Assembly (NCBI RefSeq): GCF_947503415.1
Contig: NZ_CANNDS010000001.1
Location: 1,832,501 to 1,896,500 of the forward strand
Reading direction: 5' to 3'
Length of the DNA stretch: 64,000 nt
DNA from: an uncultured Tateyamaria sp.
GTDB lineage: Bacteria; Pseudomonadota; Alphaproteobacteria; Rhodobacterales; Rhodobacteraceae
Positions 33,412-41,592 of this stretch are shown here, piece after piece (position 1 is the first letter of the stretch; each line of letters begins with the position of its first letter). The notes beneath the pieces are model-generated. The model was not told where the DNA came from. It worked only from the letters and a program-made list of their open reading frames with translations, and ran no database searches. Position numbers and translations under genes: made by a program.

Positions 33412-34359
33412 ATGGGCTTGGGTATGGATAGACGGCTGAGCCAATTTCTGGCAGTTGCAGAAACCGGCAATGTGACAACGGCGGCCGAGGCTCTGAATGT
33501 GTCGCAACCCACCGTGTCGGTGAACTTGCGCCGCCTCGAAGAAGAGTATGGAGTGGCGTTCTTCACAAGAAGCTCTCGCGGCGTTCAGCTCACAGAGTTT
33601 GGCAAGATCTTGTATGATCACGTCAAGGTCATGGCGCGGCTGAATGAACATGCAGCAGCCGAGATTAACATCCTCAAGGCGTCTACCCAAAAGGCCGTGC
33701 GGGTCGGCACCGGGTTTGCGTGGTGGTCGCTGTTCATGCGCGACATCGTCAAGTCGTATTGGGAGGATCATTCGGGCGTGTCATTACACGTCTATGTTTG
33801 CAGCAGCCTTGATGGCCTTCGAAGTCTGTTATCTGGCGATACCGCGTGTTTCGTCGGCACCAAGGTCGCACAGCTCAATGACAATATGGGGCTGGTCTTT
33901 GAACGGCTATTTTCGGTCGAAGATGTTGTTTTTGCACGGAAAGGTCACCCACTTGCCGGGCGGGCCGTCAGCATAAGTGACCTAAGGCAGTACCCAAGAC
34001 TGGACGTTGCCCCCTTTGTGAACAAGCACCTGGGCATCATTGAACACGCGGAATTCGACCCGTCACTGGCACCGCTTGGCAAGAGCCGGGCGGGCCTTCT
34101 GAGTACGAATTCAATGACCGCTGGGCTGGACATCTTGAAGGACACGGATGCGTTTCTGATGTACCCAGTGGTCTGCCGTTCGTATTTCCAAGAGCGGGGT
34201 GTCACCATGCTGAATGTCCAACAGCTATCACGCCAAAAGATCGAAATTGGTATTTATCGCCTTGCTGAGCGGAACGTCGATGCTGACGTATCCAGAATTC
34301 TCGCGACCATTCGTACGGCGGCACAAGCGGTGAGCAACGAAGAAACAAACCTGCAATGA
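33412..34359 (+). CDS. LysR-family transcriptional regulator
   Basis: The 315-residue protein has a winged helix (FLAVAETGNVTTAAEALNVSQPTVSVNLRRLEEEYGVAFFTRSSRGV) and an effector domain. An in-frame ATG at 33424 is an equal start choice. It is divergent from the AglE-like gene and convergent with the aldolase gene that ends the BKACE operon. It could regulate either; the divergent sugar genes are the usual expectation. Confidence 0.92.
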   Translation: MGLGMDRRLSQFLAVAETGNVTTAAEALNVSQPTVSVNLRRLEEEYGVAFFTRSSRGVQLTEFGKILYDHVKVMARLNEHAAAEINILKASTQKAVRVGTGFAWWSLFMRDIVKSYWEDHSGVSLHVYVCSSLDGLRSLLSGDTACFVGTKVAQLNDNMGLVFERLFSVEDVVFARKGHPLAGRAVSISDLRQYPRLDVAPFVNKHLGIIEHAEFDPSLAPLGKSRAGLLSTNSMTAGLDILKDTDAFLMYPVVCRSYFQERGVTMLNVQQLSRQKIEIGIYRLAERNVDADVSRILATIRTAAQAVSNEETNLQ

Positions 34360-34381
34360 ATGCTGGCAGCCGGCCAAGTCC

Positions 34382-34404
34382 TAAGCAGTCTCGAAGGCTG
34401 CTTA
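34382..34404. terminator. Stem-loop between convergent LysR and aldolase genes
   Basis: TAAGCAG (34382-34388) pairs with CTGCTTA (34398-34404) across 9 bases. It covers the aldolase stop codon and lies just after the LysR stop. There is no strong uridine run; it is a possible bidirectional terminator. Confidence 0.38.
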
Positions 34405-35181
34405 ACCCCCAAGCCGTCCCGTCCACTGCGAAAACGCATCGGCGATCAGGATCTTGTCGGATCCAATCACAAAGGTCGCGACACCCCTGGTTCGCCAATG
34501 CGTGATCAGCCGTTTTGCCTCTTCCTGATCGGGGGAGAAGACAGGCATCATCACTGGCACCCCAGCGGCCACGGCGGTAACGACCATATGTTCCACAGCC
34601 GCGCTGACCTCGGGCGCGCGCCAGTTGCCTTCGAACCCCATGGACACGGACAGATCGAACGGGCCGCACATTAGTGCGGTCAGGCCCGGCACGTTCACGA
34701 TGGCTTCGATGTTTTCGACGCCTTTCGCGGTTTCAACGAGGGCGATTGCGCCGACCCGCGCCTCTTCTTCGGCGACGTAGTCGGTCCAGTTGCGGATGAA
34801 GTGCCCGCCCGAGCGGCAGCACGGGCAGGCCCCGCGCAGGCCGTGTGGTGCAAACTGCGTGGCTGCCACGGCCTGTTGCGCCGCATCAGCGGTTTCGAGG
34901 TTGGGGATCACCACGTGGCGAATGCCGGCATCCAGCGCCTTCATGATCTGCACAGAGTCATTGTCGGCAAGGCGCACCGCGCTGGCGATCCCGTTTGCAT
35001 CCGCCGCACGGGCGAGGTTTTCGGCTGTTTCGATGCCGAAGGGCCCGTGCTGGCAGTCGATGATGGTGAACCCGAAGCCGTTCAGTCCGATCAGGTCGAC
35101 CAGTTCAGGCGCTGCGATTTGGGTCCAAGTGCCCAGGCTGGTCCGGTCGGAGGACAGTTGCGCCTTGAGGTCGCGGGTCAT
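34402..35181 (-). CDS. HpcH/HpaI-family aldolase
   Basis: The start at 35181 overlaps the RidA gene stop in an ATGA arrangement. The 259-residue TIM-barrel enzyme has FTIIDCQHGPFGIET (metal/base region), ARAADANGIASAVRL, GIRHVVIPNLETADAAQQAV and LRGACPCCRSG. The family cleaves 2-keto-3-deoxy or 4-hydroxy-2-oxo acids to pyruvate plus an aldehyde with a divalent metal. The cysteine-rich RGACPCCRSG, where most members have RG.....R, is unusual. It is the last gene of the BKACE-TRAP operon. Confidence 0.9.
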   Translation of the reverse strand: MTRDLKAQLSSDRTSLGTWTQIAAPELVDLIGLNGFGFTIIDCQHGPFGIETAENLARAADANGIASAVRLADNDSVQIMKALDAGIRHVVIPNLETADAAQQAVAATQFAPHGLRGACPCCRSGGHFIRNWTDYVAEEEARVGAIALVETAKGVENIEAIVNVPGLTALMCGPFDLSVSMGFEGNWRAPEVSAAVEHMVVTAVAAGVPVMMPVFSPDQEEAKRLITHWRTRGVATFVIGSDKILIADAFSQWTGRLGG

Positions 35182-35579
35182 GAGGACAGCCCCAGGATCG
35201 CCTTGCATTTGATTTCCACGATGATGCCGGGCATGGAAAAGCTGGGCACGCCAAAGCCCGTCCATGTGGGGTAGAGGTTGGTGAAGAACCTGTCCTTCAC
35301 GGCCATGAATGTCTTGAGGTTGCCCATGTCGGGGGCGAACCAGCTTTCCAGTTCCACGACATCGTCCCAGCCTGCGCCAGCCGCGGCCAACACTTTGCCC
35401 ATGTTCTCGAAGGCCTGGGTGTATTGTGCTTCGACCCCTTCAACGACGTTCAGACTTGCGTCGCGACCGACCTGGCCAGAGCAATAGAGGGTGTCACCGA
35501 CAAGGATGCCGGGGGCGTAATGGTAGGTGTCGTAGATGTTTTCCATCCCTTCGGGAATGATGACTTTTCGACTGGGCAC
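35178..35579 (-). CDS. RidA-family (YjgF/UK114) protein
   Basis: The 133-residue protein starts at a GTG. It has the RidA pattern: YAPGILVGDTLYCSGQVGRD, ENMGKVLAAAGAGWDDVVELESW and a C-terminal VEIKCKAIL. Classical RidA hydrolyses reactive enamines/imines; family members in catabolic operons often have a pathway-specific deaminase role. It overlaps the aldolase gene and starts 4 bases after the E1 fusion. Confidence 0.92.
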   Translation of the reverse strand: MPSRKVIIPEGMENIYDTYHYAPGILVGDTLYCSGQVGRDASLNVVEGVEAQYTQAFENMGKVLAAAGAGWDDVVELESWFAPDMGNLKTFMAVKDRFFTNLYPTWTGFGVPSFSMPGIIVEIKCKAILGLSS

Positions 35580-35583
35580 GGGG

Positions 35584-37611
35584 TCAACTCCTGTAGCAGA
35601 CGGTTTCGATGGCGGCGGCGATGTCGCGGGCGTCGGGCATGTAGTCCCGTTCCAGCCGGTCGTTGTAGGGCACTGGCATTTCGGGTGCGCCCACGCGCAT
35701 CACGGGCGCGTCCAGCCAGTCAAAGGCCTGTTCCATGATGGAGGCCGCGATCTCTCCTCCGAAGCCGCCGAAGAGGGGCGCTTCGTGAACGACGACGGCG
35801 CGGTTGGTTTTGCGGACCGAGGCGAGGATTGTGTCCATGTCCAGCGGCTTGATCGTGCGCGGATCGATGACCTCGACGCTGATGCCTTTCTTTTCCAGAC
35901 GCTCGGCGGCCTGTACGGCCCGTTCGACCATCGCAAGCGTGGCGATGACGGTGCAATCGCTGCCCTGTCGCACGATACGGGCCCGTCCGGCGGGAATCTC
36001 ATAGGCCTCTTCCGGCACGGGCGTTTCCGCCCCGAGGTAGAGCAGTTTGTGTTCAAGAAAGACGACCGGATTGTCTGACCGGATGGCGTGGGCCATCAGC
36101 CCCTTGGCGTCGTAGGCGGTGGAGGGGGCGTAGACTTCGAGCCCGGGCACATTGGCAAAGAGCATTTCGAGCGATTGCGTGTGTTGGGCGGCCAGACGGA
36201 TGCCCGCGCCCTGCGGTCCGCGAAAGACAATTGGAACACGCGCCTTGCCGCCCAACATGAAGCGCGCCTTGGCCGCCTGATTGACGATGGCGTCCATCAT
36301 CAGGGTGACGAAGTCGAATAGCTGGATTTCGATGATGGGCCGGAACCCGCGCAGCGCCGCCCCCACGCCGCAATTGGCAAGCACGCCTTCGGCGATGGGG
36401 ACGTCGCGCACGCGGTCGGGGCCAAACGCCTGCTGCAGGCCGACCGTCGTGCCAAAGATGCCACCAATTGCGCCGACGTCTTCGCCCATTAGGATCACGC
36501 TGTCGTCGCGGGCCATTTCGAGGTGGAAGGCTTCGTTGATGGCCTGTTTGTAGGTGATGGACCGTGTGCCGGGTGCGGGTTCCGGCACAGGGATTGCAGT
36601 GGGGGGCACTTTGACCATTTGCTGCGCGGCATCGAGGTCGAGTTCCTTCAGATCCGTTGCCCAGTCGATGGCGGTCTCGACCTTTGCGATGACATCTGAT
36701 TGCATTGCGTCGAATTGCTGGGCGTCGATTTCGCCTGCGGCGATGACCAGATCACGCTGGCGGGTGATGGGGTCGCGGGCGCGCCAGTCGGCTTCTTCGG
36801 TCGCACTGCGGTAGCCATCGAGATTGGCGCGCATGGAATGATCGTCCCAGCGGTAGGTCATCGCCTCGATCAGCGTGGGGCCATCCCCTGCGCGCGCGCG
36901 CAGGACGGCGTTTTCCACGGCGTCAAACACTGCCGTGGGGGAGTTGCCGTCGATTACGACATTCGGAACGCCGTAAGCATCCCCACGTGCGGCGATGCCG
37001 TTGCCTGCAACCACGCTTTCTGTCGCCGTGGTCAGGCCGTACTGATTGTTTTCGCAGAAGAAAATCAGCGGCAATTGCCACACCGCGCAGAGATTCATGG
37101 CCTCGTGGAAAATCCCCTCGTTCGAGGCACCGTCGCCGAAAAATGCGATGCCCACCGCGCCGTCGCCGCGCAGTTTCGCGGCCAGCGCCGCCCCGGTGCC
37201 AAGGCCCATACCCGCGCCCACGATCCCGTTGGCACCCAGAATGTTGAGGTCAAAATCGGCGATGTGCATGGAACCGCCGATGCCACCACAATAGCCCTCG
37301 GCCTTACCCATCAACTCGGCAAACATCCGGCCGATGTCGGCCCCTTTTGCGAGGGTGTGACCGTGGCCGCGGTGGTGGGTGAGCAGGAAGTCACGAGGTT
37401 CGAGCGCGTGACAGGCACCGACGGCGATTGCTTCCTGTCCGACAGATGAATGGGCTGTCCCTTTGATCACGCCCTTCAGGAACAGCTCTTTCGCGCGGAT
37501 TTCAAACTGTCGGATCAGCATCATCTGTTCCAGCAGGGCGAGATGATCCTGTCCGCTCAACCTGTTGGTTTGCGGCGTGGGCAAGGTGTCGAGGATGGAC
37601 GCGTCAGCCAT
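35584..37611 (-). CDS. Fused E1 alpha-beta thiamine-diphosphate 2-oxoacid dehydrogenase
   Basis: The 675-residue protein joins an E1-alpha domain (about 1-325) to an E1-beta domain (about 350-675). The alpha part has HRGHGHTLAKG and the ThDP motif GDGASNEG...ENNQYG. The beta part has ILMGEDVGAIGGIFGTT and EHKLLYLG. Separate alpha and beta subunits are the rule in the acetoin, pyruvate and branched-chain families. No E2 or E3 gene is near, so it must share them with another complex or work alone as a decarboxylase. It is co-operonic with a TRAP transporter, aldolase and BKACE. Confidence 0.93.
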   Translation of the reverse strand: MADASILDTLPTPQTNRLSGQDHLALLEQMMLIRQFEIRAKELFLKGVIKGTAHSSVGQEAIAVGACHALEPRDFLLTHHRGHGHTLAKGADIGRMFAELMGKAEGYCGGIGGSMHIADFDLNILGANGIVGAGMGLGTGAALAAKLRGDGAVGIAFFGDGASNEGIFHEAMNLCAVWQLPLIFFCENNQYGLTTATESVVAGNGIAARGDAYGVPNVVIDGNSPTAVFDAVENAVLRARAGDGPTLIEAMTYRWDDHSMRANLDGYRSATEEADWRARDPITRQRDLVIAAGEIDAQQFDAMQSDVIAKVETAIDWATDLKELDLDAAQQMVKVPPTAIPVPEPAPGTRSITYKQAINEAFHLEMARDDSVILMGEDVGAIGGIFGTTVGLQQAFGPDRVRDVPIAEGVLANCGVGAALRGFRPIIEIQLFDFVTLMMDAIVNQAAKARFMLGGKARVPIVFRGPQGAGIRLAAQHTQSLEMLFANVPGLEVYAPSTAYDAKGLMAHAIRSDNPVVFLEHKLLYLGAETPVPEEAYEIPAGRARIVRQGSDCTVIATLAMVERAVQAAERLEKKGISVEVIDPRTIKPLDMDTILASVRKTNRAVVVHEAPLFGGFGGEIAASIMEQAFDWLDAPVMRVGAPEMPVPYNDRLERDYMPDARDIAAAIETVCYRS

Positions 37612-37617
37612 GAAAGA

Positions 37618-38934
37618 TCACCCGTAAACCAGTTGAGGCAGCCAGAGCGACAGGCCCGGCCAGAGCACGACAATGAGCAGGGCCACCACCTGGATCGCGA
37701 TAAAGGGCCATTGCGCGGCAAAGATGTCCTGCAAGGTCACGTCCGGCGGTGCGGCCCCCTTGAGGTAGAAACAGGCAGGCCCAAAGGGTGGCGTGAGATA
37801 GGCGATCTGCATCGACAGGTTGAAAACGATCCCGAACCAGATCGGATCGTACCCGAGGGACGTCAGCACCGGCAGAAACACCGGCATCGTCAGGAACAGG
37901 ATGCCGATCCAGTCGATGAAAAAGCCCAGCAGGATGAACACGCCGATCATCACGGCAAGGATCACCGCAGGTTCGTTTGACACGCCGCCCAGTGTCGTGC
38001 GCGCGAAATCGATCCCGCCCATGAGGTTATAGACCCCGATCAGGGCGTTGGTGCCGAAGACAAGCCAGAACACCATGCCGCAGGTGCGCATGGCCTGTAC
38101 CAGCACGTCGCGCAGCATCTGGAAGCTGAAACGCCCGCGGACCCACGCCGCGACCGTCGCCCCGAACGCGCCGAGTGCCGCACTTTCGGTGATGGATGCA
38201 AAGCCGGCATAGATCGACACCAGCACGCCACCGGCGACCAGCATCGGTAATGCCACGCCCCCGAACAGCTTGAGCTTGTCCACAAGGGGCATGTCGCGTT
38301 CTTCGGCGCTGAGCGGTGGGCCCATCGCGGGATTGAAGCCGCAGCGGATCAGGATGTAGGCGATGTAGAAGCTGGCCAGCATCAGCCCCGGCACAAGCGT
38401 GGCCAGAAACAGGTGGGATATGCTGACCTCGGCCGTGAGACCGTAGAAAATGAGGATGATGGAGGGCGGGATCATGGTGCCCAGACTGCCGCCCGCCGTG
38501 ATCGTCCCGATGGCGAGCCGTTTGTCGTAGCCCAGCTTCAGCATTTGCGGCAGCGCGATGAGGCCGAGCAGGACAATCTCGCCCCCGATGATGCCTGTGG
38601 TTGCGCCCAGAAGGACGGCCACAAAGGTTGTCACCACCCCGATGCCGCCGCGCAGACCGCCCGCCCAGACGTGAAAGGCGCGGTAAAGGTCGTCCGCGAC
38701 GCCCGACTTTTCCATGACAGAGGCCATGATCACGAACATCGGCACCGCGATGAGTTCGAATGATCCCACAAACTCTGCCGTGCGCGTCGAGATCAGGAAG
38801 AACCCGGCCGTCCCGAAATTGGCGTAAGCCAGAACGACCGCGATTGACCCCGATACGAAGGCGACAGGCACGCCCAGGAGCAGCAGAACCGTCATGGATA
38901 CGGCGATCAATAGCGTGATCGTTCCGATGTCCAT
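37618..38934 (-). CDS. dctM: TRAP transporter large permease (DctM)
   Basis: The 438-residue polytopic protein has about 12 helices, with IGGEIVLLGLIALPQML and GSLGTMIPPSIILIFYG, the conserved DctM segments. It shares its first base with the dctQ stop and ends 6 bases before the E1 gene. It uses the sodium or proton gradient to import the organic acid bound by DctP (39520-40527). Confidence 0.96.
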   Translation of the reverse strand: MDIGTITLLIAVSMTVLLLLGVPVAFVSGSIAVVLAYANFGTAGFFLISTRTAEFVGSFELIAVPMFVIMASVMEKSGVADDLYRAFHVWAGGLRGGIGVVTTFVAVLLGATTGIIGGEIVLLGLIALPQMLKLGYDKRLAIGTITAGGSLGTMIPPSIILIFYGLTAEVSISHLFLATLVPGLMLASFYIAYILIRCGFNPAMGPPLSAEERDMPLVDKLKLFGGVALPMLVAGGVLVSIYAGFASITESAALGAFGATVAAWVRGRFSFQMLRDVLVQAMRTCGMVFWLVFGTNALIGVYNLMGGIDFARTTLGGVSNEPAVILAVMIGVFILLGFFIDWIGILFLTMPVFLPVLTSLGYDPIWFGIVFNLSMQIAYLTPPFGPACFYLKGAAPPDVTLQDIFAAQWPFIAIQVVALLIVVLWPGLSLWLPQLVYG

Positions 38935-39455
38935 CAGTGCGGCGTTCCGTCTTGGTTTCGGCGTGTGTCACCCGTCCGCACGAGCGTTACCAGTTGCCGC
39001 AGCACAACCGCGAGAAACAGAACCGCCCCGATGAACAGTGCGAATTTGATGAATGCCGGAAGCGGCGTGTTCCACGAACTGCCAGACCGTTCCGGAAACC
39101 AGGTGCCATCGGGCATGTACCGAAACAGGGACCGCTGGGAAATCAACCAGCCACTGTAGGCGAGTGCGCCGAGGTAGATCGCGCCGCAGCAGAGTGCCAG
39201 ACCTTCGGAAACACGTTTCAAAGCAGGCGGAAACCGGTCGCTCAGGGCTGTGACACGCATGTGCGAGCCACCGGTCATGCAATACGCACCGCCCAGCAGG
39301 AACGCGACCGCGCCCAATAGGCCAGCAATCTCGTGCGCCCAGAAGGTCGGTGCGCCAAAGCCGTAGCGGGCGACAACCTCGAAGACCATCATCACCACGA
39401 TGACGCCCAGCCCATAGGACGCTGTTTCAGACAGTTTTCTGATCAGCCAGTTCAT
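38934..39455 (-). CDS. dctQ: TRAP transporter small permease (DctQ)
   Basis: The start is set at the ATG at 39455 behind AGGA; the frame runs to 39497. The 173-residue protein has four hydrophobic helices and the family's TFWAHEIAGLLGAVAFLLGGAYC segment. It forms the membrane complex with DctM. Confidence 0.92.
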   Translation of the reverse strand: MNWLIRKLSETASYGLGVIVVMMVFEVVARYGFGAPTFWAHEIAGLLGAVAFLLGGAYCMTGGSHMRVTALSDRFPPALKRVSEGLALCCGAIYLGALAYSGWLISQRSLFRYMPDGTWFPERSGSSWNTPLPAFIKFALFIGAVLFLAVVLRQLVTLVRTGDTRRNQDGTPH

Positions 39456-39479
39456 ATCTGGTCCTGCTTCACGTGGACG

Positions 39480-39507
39480 GGCCGGAAAGATGTGCACCCT
39501 TCCGGCC
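39480..39507 (-). promoter_or_regulatory. Intercistronic stem-loop after dctP
   Basis: GGCCGGAA (39480-39487) and TTCCGGCC (39500-39507) pair perfectly across 12 bases in the 64-base gap between the dctP stop and the dctQ start. Stem and loop lengths equal those after the AglE-like gene. There is no uridine run. Confidence 0.6.
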
Positions 39508-39519
39508 GGGCCCCCTTGT

Positions 39520-40527
39520 TCAAAGGATGCCGAGCGAGGTCATGTAGGCCTTGTGGCTGTCGACGATCGCCTGGGCATCTGCGTTGCGACCGCCCCAATC
39601 GTCCCAGACCTCGAGCAACATGTCGCGAAACTTGGTCGCGTCCGCTTCGCCAAACTCAATGAACTCCACGTTCATTTCATTGATGGCTTTGTCTATGGCC
39701 GCTGTTTCCTGTTCGCCCAACGTGACGGTCAGGGTGTCGGACAGCCCTTCGCAAGCGGCCTGGAATTCCCCCTTGGCATCGTCGGACAGGCCGTTCCATT
39801 TCGACATGGAGACCGACATTTCAGTGACCGGCATCGAATGGCGGGCAAAGATCGAATACGGGGCGTTTTCGTACATGCCGAACGCCATGTTCAACCCGAC
39901 ATTGGCCAGGTCGGATGCATCCAGAACACCGGTTTCAAGCGCACCAATGGCGTCACCGGGCGTGAGGTTGACCAGCGATGCGCCCGCCCGTGTCAGGAGA
40001 TCAGACGGCAGGCCGCCCGGCGCGCGGATCTTGATACCCTGGAAATCATCAACGCTGCGGATCGGTACCTTGGACGGGATTTGTTCCTGCGGCCAGTGGA
40101 TCGTGCAGATCATGTGCATGTCGTATTTCGCATAGAGCGCCCGACCAAGCTCGAGCCCTCCGCCTTCGGTGAACCATTTGTCACGTACGTCCGTGTTTGG
40201 ATATGCAGACAGCGTATCGCCAAGCACGGCAAATGCCGGGTCTACACCGGCAAAGAAGGTTGGACCGGTGTAGTGTCCGTCCAGCAGCCCGTTCCGAACT
40301 GCCTCCAGCGTCTCGGTCGGGCCGACAACAGCGCCACTTGGGAAGACGTTGATGTCAATCTCGCCATCGGTATCGGCCTTCAGCGTCGCGGCCATCTCTT
40401 CAAATGCCTTTGTCGTGGCTGCAGTGGCACCAAGAAAGGTTTGCATCTTGAACGATTCAGCAGCGGCCCCTCCGGCCATCAAGGCCAAGGTCGCAATACT
40501 CGCGGTCAACTTAGTTTGTCTCATCAT
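39520..40527 (-). CDS. dctP: TRAP transporter substrate-binding protein (DctP)
   Basis: The start is at the ATG pair 40527/40524 behind AGGGAG. The 335-residue protein has a signal peptide ending in GAAA. DctP landmarks include VRNGLLDGHYTGPTFFAG, FQGIKIRAPGGLPSDLLTRAGAS (conserved carboxylate-binding Arg) and LETGVLDASDL. It binds an unknown organic acid, probably a substrate of the BKACE/E1/aldolase enzymes of the same operon. Confidence 0.95.
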   Translation of the reverse strand: MMRQTKLTASIATLALMAGGAAAESFKMQTFLGATAATTKAFEEMAATLKADTDGEIDINVFPSGAVVGPTETLEAVRNGLLDGHYTGPTFFAGVDPAFAVLGDTLSAYPNTDVRDKWFTEGGGLELGRALYAKYDMHMICTIHWPQEQIPSKVPIRSVDDFQGIKIRAPGGLPSDLLTRAGASLVNLTPGDAIGALETGVLDASDLANVGLNMAFGMYENAPYSIFARHSMPVTEMSVSMSKWNGLSDDAKGEFQAACEGLSDTLTVTLGEQETAAIDKAINEMNVEFIEFGEADATKFRDMLLEVWDDWGGRNADAQAIVDSHKAYMTSLGIL

Positions 40528-40562
40528 TTTTCTCCCTGTGACAAGCGTTTCACATGCGACTT

Positions 40563-41462
40563 TCACGTCGCTATTTTTGGTTTTTGCATTTGAAGTATGT
40601 CGCGGGTTTCCGCGACCGTGGCAGGCTCGCGCCCAAGGCTGCGGGCCTGTGCCACGATCTTCGCGATGACCTCTGCGTTGGTCATGTGGCGCGCACCGTC
40701 CATGTAGGCGTAATCACCCAGTCCGATGGAGATATGACCGCCCTGTCGGATGATTTGTTCGGACAGCTGGAACAGGTCGCCCTTGTAGTTCACCACGGTC
40801 CAGACCGTCTGGAAGTCCGATGGCAAGAAGGCGGTGTGTGCGTCCAGACCTGCCTGCGTGCCGGGATGGCCCGCAAAGATAATCTCGTCCGTCATGCAGA
40901 AACAGACATAGGCCGGGCCGCGCAGCACGCCCATTTTGAGGAACTGTTCGATCTGCCGGGTGAAGCTGACGTTCCAGCTGACCAGATAGGGTTTCAGACC
41001 GTAGTGATCGATGCGTTCTGCGAAATACATCAGCGTCGCGGTCGAGTTCTTGTAGATCAGGTCGGTGGTGTCATAGCTGCCCGTCTCGGGGTTCCACCAA
41101 TCCACGTTCACGCTGCCGCAATCCATCGGAGCGAAGTCCGGCGCGGTGTCTGCTGATGCCATCATGGCTTCGACGGCGGCAAAGCGTTCGCGTGCGTCTG
41201 CGTCATTGGCCACGTAGCCCAGTGTCGGATGAAGCAGGATATCGGATTGCGCCCGGATGCCTGCATTGGTTTCGAGATAGAATTCAGGCGCATGATCCGG
41301 TGCGCCATCCGCTTTGCGACCATGGTAGTGAAAGACGGATGCGCCTTCGTCGTAACAGGCCTTGGCATCTGCAATGATTTCGCTTGGCAGGAAGGGCACA
41401 TTGGGGTTGCCCCGGCGCGTTGCCAGCTCGTTTACACGCGCTTCGATGATGATTTTTTCCAT
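40563..41462 (-). CDS. BKACE-family beta-keto acid cleavage enzyme (former DUF849)
   Basis: The 299-residue TIM barrel starts EKIIIEARVNELATRRGNPNVPFLP. It has the zinc-binding FHYHGRK segment, a later HISIGLGDY and the family glutamate/arginine features. BKACE enzymes condense a beta-keto acid with acetyl-CoA to give acetoacetate and a new acyl-CoA. It is the first gene of a seven-gene operon with dctPQM, E1, RidA and aldolase, and is divergent from a PAS-LuxR regulator. The exact keto acid cannot be read from sequence. Confidence 0.92.
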   Translation of the reverse strand: MEKIIIEARVNELATRRGNPNVPFLPSEIIADAKACYDEGASVFHYHGRKADGAPDHAPEFYLETNAGIRAQSDILLHPTLGYVANDADARERFAAVEAMMASADTAPDFAPMDCGSVNVDWWNPETGSYDTTDLIYKNSTATLMYFAERIDHYGLKPYLVSWNVSFTRQIEQFLKMGVLRGPAYVCFCMTDEIIFAGHPGTQAGLDAHTAFLPSDFQTVWTVVNYKGDLFQLSEQIIRQGGHISIGLGDYAYMDGARHMTNAEVIAKIVAQARSLGREPATVAETRDILQMQKPKIAT

Positions 41463-41545
41463 CGTTTTGTCCTCCCATCTGCGCCCGTTTCAGGCTGCGA
41501 TTGGGGACGCGTATAGAGCAGAATCAGTAATGTGAATATAAAAAG

Positions 41546-41580
41546 ATATATACTCGATTGCATTTTCTCGGAGTATATAT
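41546..41580. promoter_or_regulatory. Candidate operator of the BKACE operon
   Basis: ATATATACTC (41546-41555) and GAGTATATAT (41571-41580) form a perfect 10-bp inverted repeat with a 15-base centre, in the very AT-rich gap between BKACE and the divergent PAS-LuxR gene. A third GATATAT follows at 41588. It is the likely binding site of that regulator. Confidence 0.55.
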
Positions 41581-41592
41581 ACCCTAAGATAT

